Assembly (NCBI RefSeq): GCF_017312365.1
Contig: NZ_BLJI01000002.1
Span: forward strand, 342,139 to 406,138
Reading direction: 5' to 3'
DNA length: 64,000 nt
Origin: Chroococcus sp. FPU101
Lineage (GTDB): Bacteria; Cyanobacteriota; Cyanobacteriia; Cyanobacteriales; Microcystaceae
The position numbers were made by a program, and so were the translations under genes. A model generated the notes under the pieces. The model ran no database searches, was not told the DNA's origin, and saw only the letters and a list, made by a program, of their open reading frames with translations. Positions 47,536 through 57,700 of the stretch are shown piece by piece; positions within the stretch are counted from its first letter, which is position 1, and each line of letters opens with the position of its first letter.

Positions 47536-47620
47536 ACCTCACCCTAACCCTCTCCTAAAAGGAGAGGGAATTATGGGAAAAGCCCCTCTCTTCGTAGGAG
47601 AGGGGTTTGGGGAGAGGTGA
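47536..47620. repeat. palindromic MITE/REP-like element between cas7 and cas5
   Basis: Outer arms CCTCACCCTAACCC and GGGTTTGGGGAGAGG enclose two hairpins, CCCTCTCC/GGAGAGGG (47548-47568) and CCCCTCTC/GAGAGGGG (47583-47605). The CCTCACCCTAACCC type is a widespread cyanobacterial palindrome from memory. Could reduce cas5-cas6-cas4-cas1-cas2 expression relative to cas7, or protect the cas7 mRNA end. Confidence 0.75.
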
Positions 47621-47660
47621 AGAGAGAACTATAAAGAAACTGTAAACCTTGTAAATGTAA

Positions 47661-47679
47661 GGGTTTGGTCTCCAAACCC
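47661..47679. repeat. dispersed 19-nt palindrome, copy f
   Basis: GGGTTTGG-tct-CCAAACCC, 11 bases before the cas5 ATG. Almost identical to the copy inside cas3 (43131). Its hairpin could hide the cas5 ribosome binding region. Confidence 0.75.
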
Positions 47680-47689
47680 AATCAAAAAT

Positions 47690-48406
47690 ATGTCAAAAAA
47701 AATAAATGAATGGTTGACAGTTAGTTATCAACCCGTCAGTCTATTTACCCTCAAGCGTTCCGATGCGACGAATATGGCCGCTAAATCAAATTTAGTGCCA
47801 ACTCCTTATACGATTAAAATGGCGTTACTAAAAGTGATGTTAGAAAATTTTGGAAAACATCACGCGAATGATTTTGCAAAATGGATCAAAAAAGAGTTTG
47901 CATGGATTCGAGATTTACAAATTTATATTCAACCTCCTGAACGAATCATCGTCAACCGCAACGGTTATAAACTGCGTTATTACGACCAAACAACGGATAA
48001 AGCGGATAAATCTCGTACTACTTTAGCGATGCAAGATGGTTTTGTCTTTCGAGAATGGATATTCTTGGAAGGAGAGTTACAACTTTGTTTCGGCCCTACA
48101 CAACGTTTAGAAGAACTCGAATATCTTCTATCTCAGATTAATTACTTTGGTAAACGCAGTTGTTTTTTCCAGTATTTAAGCGATCGTACATACTCTAGCA
48201 TTGAACCGCAATTACAACCAACATTAGATCAAGGGTTTATCCTACAACCCCTTGATGATATGGGAAAAACAACAACGTTTGATAAAATTAATCCTTTTTC
48301 CACAGAACGCGCAACCTTGAATAAAGACAGAATTCCTAATATGGGATTTTTACCACTACGACTAATTGAAACAAGTACCCGCTACGATTTTTATGAAAGA
48401 TACTAA
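47690..48406 (+). CDS. cas5: Cas5, type I Cascade
   Basis: 238 aa RAMP protein. Cas5-like start VSYQPVSLFTLKRSDATNMA, and TPYTIKMALLKVMLENFG matches the Cas5 of cyanobacterial I-B/Myxococcus-type systems as I remember it. Caps the crRNA 5' handle and recognises the PAM side with Cas8. The stop overlaps the cas6 start by 14 bases. Confidence 0.82.
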   Translation: MSKKINEWLTVSYQPVSLFTLKRSDATNMAAKSNLVPTPYTIKMALLKVMLENFGKHHANDFAKWIKKEFAWIRDLQIYIQPPERIIVNRNGYKLRYYDQTTDKADKSRTTLAMQDGFVFREWIFLEGELQLCFGPTQRLEELEYLLSQINYFGKRSCFFQYLSDRTYSSIEPQLQPTLDQGFILQPLDDMGKTTTFDKINPFSTERATLNKDRIPNMGFLPLRLIETSTRYDFYERY

Positions 48407-49385
48407 ATTTTCTTTGCTAACCCTAGTCTTGCAACCTTGTTCTGAAAATCCCCTTATCAGTCTCAGTGAATGGTTATTAGAATATCGATCGTTGATTGCA
48501 TTTATTCCTTTAACGTCTCAACAAGGTGTAGATAAAGTCATTGTTGCTATAAACGATCCTCGCTTATACCCGACACTATTGCAACTCATCTTTAAACAGC
48601 TAAATACTAATACGGTAGTTGAGTGGCAAAATAAAGCTTATCGAGTTATTGGAGTCGAAACCGATCCTAATACACTGCATATCTTCCAAATTCAAGTTTA
48701 CCCCCAAAAACCTCTCCCCAAAACTTTAGGCCGAGGAATACACGCTTTATTTTTTACATGGTTAGCGGAAGCTGATCCTTGTTTAGCTGAATCTATCCAT
48801 AAAAGTGATTTAATTCCAATGAGTTTAAGCATTTTTCCTGATGTTGTAAAAACTCGAATGATCTTAAAAATTGGATTGATTAAACCTTTTCTACTCTCTC
48901 CTTTACTTTATGGTATCTCTCGCCATTTAGATCATGACATCATTCTTGCAGATGTTCCGTGTCGTCTCGGACAAGGAATTAGACTTTTACAAAGTAGTAC
49001 CTATTCAACTTTATTTCAAATTCCGACCGAAAAAACGATTAATTTACGTCTACAGTCTCCAACCAGTTTCAAACAAGATAAATTCATTCAACCCTTTCCT
49101 TTACCACAATTATTTTTTGAAAGTTTACGCAAACGTTGGAATCAATTCGCACCTGAAGAACTTCACTATCCAATGATTGAATGGGAAGGTTTAACCAGTG
49201 CTTTTGAGTTAAAAACTCATGCTTTAAAAATGAAAGGAAGTCCTGAAATTGGTTCTACAGGATGGGTTTGTTATGAATTTCCAAGTTTAGAACAAGCCAA
49301 AATCGCTACTACATTAGCACATTTTGGTCAGTTTGCAGGTGTCGGTCGAAAAGTGGGAATGGGAATGGGACAGATTCAGTTATGA
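48393..49385 (+). CDS. cas6: Cas6 pre-crRNA endoribonuclease
   Basis: 330 aa from ATG 48393 inside the cas5 end; a TTG at 48366 is less likely. Features: LGRGIHALFFTWLAEADPCL and the C-terminal Gly-rich loop GQFAGVGRKVGMGMGQIQL, diagnostic of Cas6. It cuts at the base of the repeat hairpin (AATCC/GGATT) leaving an ATTGAAAC handle. It is the only Cas6 in view, so it likely serves both effectors. ATGA overlap with cas4. Confidence 0.92.
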   Translation: MKDTKFSLLTLVLQPCSENPLISLSEWLLEYRSLIAFIPLTSQQGVDKVIVAINDPRLYPTLLQLIFKQLNTNTVVEWQNKAYRVIGVETDPNTLHIFQIQVYPQKPLPKTLGRGIHALFFTWLAEADPCLAESIHKSDLIPMSLSIFPDVVKTRMILKIGLIKPFLLSPLLYGISRHLDHDIILADVPCRLGQGIRLLQSSTYSTLFQIPTEKTINLRLQSPTSFKQDKFIQPFPLPQLFFESLRKRWNQFAPEELHYPMIEWEGLTSAFELKTHALKMKGSPEIGSTGWVCYEFPSLEQAKIATTLAHFGQFAGVGRKVGMGMGQIQL

Positions 49386-49963
49386 ATGAAAATTATTTGC
49401 CTTTAGCTTATCTCAATGCGTGGGAATATTGTCCGCGACGCTTCTATTTGGAATATCAACTCGGTGAAATGGATGATAACGAACATATCATTATGGGTCG
49501 TCATTTACATCGTAATATTGACGAAGAAGGAATTATTCAAGAAGAAGATACTACGATTTACCGACATCAATGGGTGTGGAGCGATCGCTTAATGGTTAAT
49601 GGAATTATTGATGCAGTTGAAGAAAAAGACAATCAACTTATTCCGATAGAATACAAAAAAGGACGAATGGGACGACATTTAAACGATCATTTTCAATTGT
49701 GTGCTGCTGCTATTTGTTTAGAGGAAAGATTGGGAAAAACAATAGCTTTTGGAGAGATATTTTATCATGCTAGTCGTCGCCGTCAAAAAGTTGATTTTAC
49801 TCCCCAACTACGACAATTAACCGAACAAAATATCCAAATGGCGCAACTAGCAGTTTATCAACCGATACCTTTACCACTTGATAATATCAAAAAATGTAAA
49901 GATTGTAGCTTAAAAAATATTTGTCTTCCCGAAGAAGTCACCTATCTTAAAACCTTAATTTAA
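49382..49963 (+). CDS. cas4: Cas4 exonuclease
   Basis: 193 aa. RecB-like nuclease with Fe-S Cys: C17 in AWEYCPRRFYLEYQ and a C-terminal group KKCKDCSLKNICLPEE. Catalytic motifs VNGIIDAVEE (Asp) and IPIEYKKG (Glu-x-Lys). Cas4 trims prespacers and selects PAM orientation with Cas1-Cas2. 81 bases before cas1. Confidence 0.93.
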   Translation: MNENYLPLAYLNAWEYCPRRFYLEYQLGEMDDNEHIIMGRHLHRNIDEEGIIQEEDTTIYRHQWVWSDRLMVNGIIDAVEEKDNQLIPIEYKKGRMGRHLNDHFQLCAAAICLEERLGKTIAFGEIFYHASRRRQKVDFTPQLRQLTEQNIQMAQLAVYQPIPLPLDNIKKCKDCSLKNICLPEEVTYLKTLI

Positions 49964-50044
49964 AGCTTGATCTTAGCTAGATTTCATTAGGTCAACTCAA
50001 GCCAACTTACTCTTAACTAATTTACTGATTACTGGTAACTGATT

Positions 50045-51021
50045 ATGTCTGTTCTTTATGTCTTGCAACCCGAAGCGGTTATTAGCAAAACTTACGAAGC
50101 TTTTACCGTTGCTAAAAAACTCGAAGATGGTACTTGGAAAAAAGAAAATGTTGCTGCACAAACAGTAGAACAAATTGTTTTAATGGGAAATCCTCAATTA
50201 ACTGGAGATGCTTTGGTTTATGCTTTAGAATTAGGAATACCTGTTCATTATCTAACAGTATTTGGTAAATATTTAGGTTGTGCGTTACCAGGTTATTCTC
50301 GCAATGCAAACTTAAGATTAGCTCAATATCAAGTTTACAACGATCTGCAACGCCGTTTACTTCTAGTGCAAGCGATTGTTACTGCGAAAATTCATAATCA
50401 ATACAACGTACTCTATCGTCATAACCAACCCGAAAACCCTCTAAAAAATCGCAAAAAAGAAGTCAAACAAAAACAGACTATTGATGAAGTAAGAGGTATG
50501 GAAGGACTAGCAGCAAGAGAATATTTTTCTTACTGGACACAAATGTTAGGGAATAATTGGACTTTTTCAGGCAGAAATCGTCGTCCACCTACCGATCCAG
50601 TTAATTCGCTTTTAAGTTTTTCCTATGGATTATTGCGAGTACAGGTCACAGCTGCAACCCATTTAGCAGGTTTAGATCCATACATAGGTTATTTGCATGA
50701 ACCTAACCGAGGACAACCTTCAATGGTCTTAGATTTGATGGAGGAATTTCGCCCGATTATTTCCGATAATATCGTTTTATCAGTTTTAAATAAAGGTGAA
50801 ATAAAACCGAATGATTTTTCGGAAAGTTTAGGAGCATATACACTTTCTGAAGCTGGACGCAAAATATTTTACAAGCATTTGAACGTAAGATGAACGATCA
50901 GTTTAAACATCCTGTATTTGGCTATCAATGTACTTATCGTCGTGCAATTGAGTTACAAGCTCGTTTGTTGAGTCGGCATCTTCAAGAAGAAATCATTTAT
51001 AAACCATTAACACTTAGATGA
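50045..51021 (+). CDS. cas1: Cas1 integrase, interrupted by one-base frameshift
   Basis: Frame one stops after 282 aa (50045-50893); the homology continues from 50882 in another frame as MNDQFKHPVFGYQCTYRRAI to the stop at 51019-51021. Adding one base near 50877 (AAG CAx TTT GAA) joins them into a normal 325-aa Cas1. Catalytic residues all lie in the first part: E153 (GMEGLAAREYF), H218 (GYLHEPNRGQPS) and D230/E233. The lost part is the C-terminal helical segment. Cas2 overlaps the end by 4 bases as expected for an intact pair. Truncation, true frameshift or sequencing indel are all possible. Confidence 0.9.
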
Positions 51022-51311
51022 ATACACAATTTTACCTAATAATTTACGATTTACCAGACACAAAAGCAGCCAATAAACGCAGAACACGGCTGCATAAACT
51101 TCTATCGGGTTATGGTAAATGGACACAATATAGTGTTTTTGAATGCTTTCTTACAGCCATTCAATTCGCAAAACTTCAGCAGAAAATTGAAGAATTAATT
51201 AAACCCGCAGAAGATTCGGTTAGAATTTATGTACTAGATGTCGGTTCAGTTAAACGTACCATTACCTACGGTTCCGAAAAACCCCGACACCAGACCGTTA
51301 TCATTTTATAA
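51018..51311 (+). CDS. cas2: Cas2
   Basis: 97 aa, typical. Starts MNTQFYLIIYDLPDTKAANK with the metal-binding D11 (YDLPD), then GKWTQYSVFECFLT. Forms the core dimer of the Cas1-Cas2 spacer integrase. The ATG overlaps the cas1 end (ATGA). The array leader begins directly after. Confidence 0.95.
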   Translation: MNTQFYLIIYDLPDTKAANKRRTRLHKLLSGYGKWTQYSVFECFLTAIQFAKLQQKIEELIKPAEDSVRIYVLDVGSVKRTITYGSEKPRHQTVIIL

Positions 51312-51514
51312 TGGTTTCTAGAGCTATTTTTGGCAAATCGAAGTGAGGGCGAAAACCCTAGGGGTTCTGCCAAAAACTCTAGAACCTTGACAAATCAATA
51401 GTTTTAGTGTTTGATCAATATAGTTAATGAGGCTTTTAATGAGAGTTATTTTCAATTATTTGAGAACTGAGATCAGGTTTGTCAAATTCCTATTTCAAAC
51501 TGGCTCTCTGAAAG
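51312..51514 (+). promoter_or_regulatory. CRISPR leader with large hairpin
   Basis: 203 bases between cas2 and the first repeat. A strong inverted repeat joins 51313-51335 (GGTTTCTAGAG, TTTTTGGCA) with 51368-51386 (TGCCAAAAA, CTCTAGAACC), holding an inner AGGGC/CCCT stem. It may end the cas operon or be a leader RNA structure. TTGACA at 51387-51392 is a candidate -35; no -10 at standard spacing is certain. The leader is on this side because repeats end in ATTGAAAC, the usual crRNA 5' handle. Confidence 0.7.
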
Positions 51515-51532
51515 CTTTCTATTAACTGAATC

Positions 51533-51712
51533 CTGTTTACGGGATTGAAACTTTTCTAACTTCGGAGGATCAATTAATCTTAAAGAGTCATGATTTATGT
51601 CATCTGTTTACGGGATTGAAACTTTTCTAACTTCGGAGGAGGTTAACCCCTTTGGAGGAAAGATCCCATCTTTAATCCTGTTTACGGGATTGAAACTTTT
51701 CTAACTTCGGAG
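51533..51712 (+). repeat. off-register duplicated units at leader end
   Basis: The last 19 nt of repeat 1 plus 18 nt of the following spacer (51533-51569) is repeated exactly at 51604-51640, 37 nt in total. A second block, 39 nt (51674-51712), repeats the last 23 nt of the repeat plus 16 nt (TTTTCTAACTTCGGAG). Between blocks lie 34 nt (51570-51603) and 35 nt (51639-51673), normal spacer lengths. Confidence 0.85.
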
Positions 51713-54700
51713 CGATTGGATACGATTCGCATGGGTCTTTCTATTAACTGAATCCTGTTTACGGGATTGAAACTGATTCAGACACCCTCGGATTTACTCA
51801 ACGACAAGCTTTCTATTAACTGAATCCTGTTTACGGGATTGAAACGTTGATTCCGTTTTTCCCTACTGCACTCTACTCAAGCTTTCTATTAACTGAATCC
51901 TGTTTACGGGATTGAAACATGAAATTAATAACGCACTTCAAGGGGTAAAACAACTTTCTATTAACTGAATCCTGTTTACGGGATTGAAACATTCCTTACT
52001 CGTCCAATAACAAACCCCTTTTTCGGTCTCAAACTTTCTATTAACTGAATCCTGTTTACGGGATTGAAACATTCCTTACTCAAATGATCGCAATAGCGTT
52101 CTATCGCCCTTTCTATTAACTGAATCCTGTTTACGGGATTGAAACTGATTGGGCTAGTTGGTTTCTGTGGTTGAGACGGTTTTATCTTTCTATTAACTGA
52201 ATCCTGTTTACGGGATTGAAACATAACGATCACGTTGTCGTGCCGTACCGTGTCGAAACTTTCTATTAACTGAATCCTGTTTACGGGATTGAAACTAGAA
52301 TTGATTAAGTCGGCAGAAGACCCCTGTTTTGCTTTCTATTAACTGAATCCTGTTTACGGGATTGAAACTGTTTATGCCCGCATCATCGGCATTGAACACG
52401 AAACTTTCTATTAACTGAATCCTGTTTACGGGATTGAAACTGCCTAAATGAAATCCTGTCTGAACGCGACGAAAACTTTCTATTAACTGAATCCTGTTTA
52501 CGGGATTGAAACAATAGAAAGAGAAATCTTGGCTTTTTTGTTGACACGTATCTCTAAACTTTCTATTAACTGAATCCTGTTTACGGGATTGAAACCGGTT
52601 ACACCACTTCCATCAGCGTCGTAGCTAGAGCTTTCTATTAACTGAATCCTGTTTACGGGATTGAAACTGGCATCTCTCGCTTCGGTAGAGGACGGGTCAA
52701 AACTTTCTATTAACTGAATCCTGTTTACGGGATTGAAACATACCAATAAAGAATATGACGATCGCATTTTTAGCTTTCTATTAACTGAATCCTCTTTACG
52801 GGATTGAAACAAGTGAATAAATCGACCCAGATTCCGTTCCCACTGCTTGCTTTCTATTAACTGAATCCTGTTTACGGGATTGAAACAATAAAGCGCTCCT
52901 TAGTCAGTAAAATTCTGGTGCTTTCTATTAACTGAATCCTGTTTACGGGATTGAAACTCTTGCTCTCTCTTGAAGTGGTTAGCCTTCGATCTTTCTATTA
53001 ACTGAATCCTGTTTACGGGATTGAAACATTAAAATCACACTTTAATTATTATTAAACATTCACTTTCTATTAACTGAATCCTGTTTACGGGATTGAAACG
53101 ACTAATCATGGACGCAGATAGAGAAGATGCTGAGTCTTTCTATTAACTGAATCCTGTTTACGGGATTGAAACTCGCTTCCCGTCGTCGCCACATAATAAT
53201 TTCGTCTTTCTATTAACTGAATCCTGTTTACGGGATTGAAACAATCCTTTAATGGGCATATATTTAATCCTCGTAATACTTTCTATTAACTGAATCCTGT
53301 TTACGGGATTGAAACCTCCTAAAATAAAGCCAGCCTTAGAACTAAAGGAACTTTCTATTAACTGAATCCTGTTTACGGGATTGAAACGCCATCTACATCA
53401 CTACTGGGGTAGTCACCATGACTACTTTCTATTAACTGAATCCTGTTTACGGGATTGAAACGCTACAAGAAAGGTTGGGCGTTTCATCACTGGAAAGCAC
53501 TTTCTATTAACTGAATCCTGTTTACGGGATTGAAACTATCAAGATCACTCAAGAACGCTCGAAGCTACTCGGACTTTCTATTAACTGAATCCTGTTTACG
53601 GGATTGAAACAATTTGCTACAGGTCATTGGGATTGTCGTGTGATTGACTTTCTATTAACTGAATCCTGTTTACGGGATTGAAACAATAAATACTTACTTA
53701 GGTTTATGTAAAAGAAAGACTCAAACTTTCTATTAACTGAATCCTGTTTACGGGATTGAAACTTTAGAAACCGCGCATCAAACCCTGCTCAATGATGCTT
53801 TCTATTAACTGAATCCTGTTTACGGGATTGAAACTGTAATTTTCTTCAATCCAAAGGTATTAGCTATGTACTTTCTATTAACTGAATCCTGTTTACGGGA
53901 TTGAAACAAGTGATTGAAGTCGAAGCCAAGCCAATAGAGAAACCTTTCTATTAACTGAATCCTGTTTACGGGATTGAAACTTAAACGGAACTGGAGACCT
54001 AATCGAAAAATCAAACTTTCTATTAACTGAATCCTGTTTACGGGATTGAAACTTCTTTTGTGACGACTTCTCTGATGATACTCATGATTCTTTCTATTAA
54101 CTGAATCCTGTTTACGGGATTGAAACATCCAGTTAGAAAATCAATTAGAAAAGGATTATGACTTTCTATTAACTGAATCCTGTTTACGGGATTGAAACAA
54201 AACTAACTTCAATGGAGCCGTTGAGAATGTCCGTCCTTTCTATTAACTGAATCCTGTTTACGGGATTGAAACATTGAGAGAGGATAACCCCGCCCCACTG
54301 TACCTGACTTTCTATTAACTGAATCCTGTTTACGGGATTGAAACTTAGCTTAAATGCAAAATTACTTTGAGCCATTAATCTACTTTCTATTAACTGAATC
54401 CTGTTTACGGGATTGAAACCCTAAAGCTTGGTTCAAAAGTAAAGAGCAGGAAAAACTTTCTATTAACTGAATCCTGTTTACGGGATTGAAACACTTCGTC
54501 AAGTAATATATAAATATCATCTTGAGACTTTCTATTAACTGAATCCTGTTTACGGGATTGAAACTACCAGACTTCAAAGAGTTTTTCTGCTTCAATATAC
54601 TTTCTATTAACTGAATCCTGTTTACGGGATTGAAACTAAGCATCCATGAATTTGAGGGGAGCTCCCACAAACCTTTCTATTAACTGAATCCTGTTTACGG

Positions 54701-57700
54701 GATTGAAACTATTAATAGAACCAAGGTTCTCGTAGCCAACCGATACTTTCTATTAACTGAATCCTGTTTACGGGATTGAAACACTACGACCTCAAGACGT
54801 GGCAAGAACGCACATCACTTTCTATTAACTGAATCCTGTTTACGGGATTGAAACATTAATGGAGACTGAACTCTGCGAAAGGCAGCCGACTTTCTATTAA
54901 CTGAATCCTGTTTACGGGATTGAAACGTTATCAAGAGTCTCAAGTGACCAACCCCCCAGAACTTTCTATTAACTGAATCCTGTTTACGGGATTGAAACCA
55001 GCTAAAGGAGGTTTTCAACTAGGTTCGGGTTCGGGTTCTTTCTATTAACTGAATCCTGTTTACGGGATTGAAACACTAGCTGGTACCGACCTCCGATGGT
55101 TAATAAAGCTCTTTCTATTAACTGAATCCTGTTTACGGGATTGAAACTTCTAATTCCGATAATTTGGGTTCAACTGCTAAAAACACTTTCTATTAACTGA
55201 ATCCTGTTTACGGGATTGAAACTTTAGTATTGGCTTCGACGATTTTCTCGAAGAACCAACTTTCTATTAACTGAATCCTGTTTACGGGATTGAAACATGT
55301 TCACAGGCTGTGTTACATTACCCCGCCCTCGACTTTCTATTAACTGAATCCTGTTTACGGGATTGAAACAAGAACAGGCCCGATTGTTGAAGCTTAAATT
55401 ATTTGAGCTTTCTATTAACTGAATCCTGTTTACGGGATTGAAACTTGTAGCCTACCTTTGTAGGCAATGACGGGAGTCCGCTTGTACTTTCTATTAACTG
55501 AATCCTGTTTACGGGATTGAAACTACTTGTTTACCTACATCATCGCTGTAAATATATTGCTTTCTATTAACTGAATCCTGTTTACGGGATTGAAACCAGT
55601 AATCTTTCTTGTGGATGGATTGGAGATGCAGCCTTTCTATTAACTGAATCCTGTTTACGGGATTGAAACGCCAAGAAAAACCCGTTAACCGTACCCCAGC
55701 CACCCTTTCTATTAACTGAATCCTGTTTACGGGATTGAAACGCTACTGGTGATGCGGGTGGGTTTAACTTAGAATCTTTCTATTAACTGAATCCTGTTTA
55801 CGGGATTGAAACCTGGTGTGTTAGTTCACCATACTATCTTTTAGAAAACTTTCTATTAACTGAATCCTGTTTACGGGATTGAAACTTGAAATTAGCCAAC
55901 CAATCAAAGGGCAAATCAAACCTTTCTATTAACTGAATCCTGTTTACGGGATTGAAACGAGATGGAGCGACTGAAGCAGTATCAAGTAGTGCTGTCTTTC
56001 TATTAACTGAATCCTGTTTACGGGATTGAAACAAAAATCGGGTCAATCTATCCACACACTCAGTCAATTCTTTCTATTAACTGAATCCTGTTTACGGGAT
56101 TGAAACTGGTTGTCGATTCTGTCGAAATGATTTCGACACAACTTCTTTCTATTAACTGAATCCTGTTTACGGGATTGAAACACCCCTACTCCATCCGCGT
56201 CGTAGCTAGAATTGACTTTCTATTAACTGAATCCTGTTTACGGGATTGAAACCAAAGAAATGCACGATATCAAGGGGTTTGCTTGGGGTTTCTTTCTATT
56301 AACTGAATCCTGTTTACGGGATTGAAACTAAGATACACGGTTTGTTCATGGTTAGGGAAAGGCTTTCTATTAACTGAATCCTGTTTACGGGATTGAAACA
56401 TGCCGCGGGAGTAAAGATTCTAGAATAAATTACACTTTCTATTAACTGAATCCTGTTTACGGGATTGAAACAGTGAGGGCTTCATACTCTTCGTTTCCAT
56501 TACGGGCTTTCTATTAACTGAATCCTGTTTACGGGATTGAAACTCTAACCAAGCCTTATAAGGAGTCTCTAAACTAGAAACTTTCTATTAACTGAATCCT
56601 GTTTACGGGATTGAAACATTGAGGACCTAGCTGCCCAGATCCCCAAACCGATTAGCTTTCTATTAACTGAATCCTGTTTACGGGATTGAAACCTCATCAG
56701 TTTGGTACACACTCCATAGCTTTTTCTCTTTCTATTAACTGAATCCTGTTTACGGGATTGAAACACGCCTAAACTAAACTCTTTGCGATAATTTAGTTTG
56801 ACTTTCTATTAACTGAATCCTGTTTACGGGATTGAAACTAGTCCACATAACGGACTTTACCGTCTTCAACAACTTCGCCTTTCTATTAACTGAATCCTGT
56901 TTACGGGATTGAAACCTAAATAGTTATAGTACAGTACATTTAAACTAGAACTGGCCTTTCTATTAACTGAATCCTGTTTACGGGATTGAAACTTGGCTTT
57001 ATTCAGAGGCAGATGTTCGATTAAACAACTTTCTATTAACTGAATCCTGTTTACGGGATTGAAACTGGACACTCTACTGACTCATTTACAAGAAATCCTA
57101 ACTTTCTATTAACTGAATCCTGTTTACGGGATTGAAACTGTTACTTTTTGCTTCCCCAGAAAAAAGGTTTATATCTTTCTATTAACTGAATCCTGTTTAC
57201 GGGATTGAAACCCCCATAGATCAACTCAAACAAGACTTCCTTATTTTCTTTCTATTAACTGAATCCTGTTTACGGGATTGAAACAAAAACAGCCATACAT
57301 AGTCGTTGTAACTGAGTGTGCTTTCTATTAACTGAATCCTGTTTACGGGATTGAAACCCTAAATAAAGCGTCTACCGATATTGAAGGAAAATACTTTCTA
57401 TTAACTGAATCCTGTTTACGGGATTGAAACTCCTGTCTCAAAAATAAAATACCCTTCCTCAAAGTCTTTCTATTAACTGAATCCTGTTTACGGGATTGAA
57501 ACGCACCGCCGCACTGGCCCAACTAGAAACTATTACCTTTCTATTAACTGAATCCTGTTTACGGGATTGAAACTGTTTAGGAGATCTTTAGTCGGGAATC
57601 TCCAGTCCTTTCTATTAACTGAATCCTGTTTACGGGATTGAAACAGTCTGGTGCCACTCTGGGGTTGCTTGAATTGGAGCTTTCTATTAACTGAATCCTG

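Noticed and set aside
47527..47690. Insertion sequence between cas7 and cas5
   Set aside because: Only short palindromes, no transposase or target duplication visible; called as a REP/MITE-like repeat instead.
41971..51311. Subtype I-D assignment common in cyanobacteria
   Set aside because: Cas3 has its own HD domain, Cas7 is DevR-type and no Cas10d is present.
51513..51551. Idea that the array is transcribed from the far end
   Set aside because: Repeats read + end in ATTGAAAC, the normal crRNA 5' handle, and the cas2-side has the leader-like region; the far end abuts a truncated PAS gene.
55400..56150. Spacers with internal palindromes (for example TGTCGAAATGATTTCGACA)
   Set aside because: A few in 166 spacers is within what chance or terminator-derived protospacers could give.
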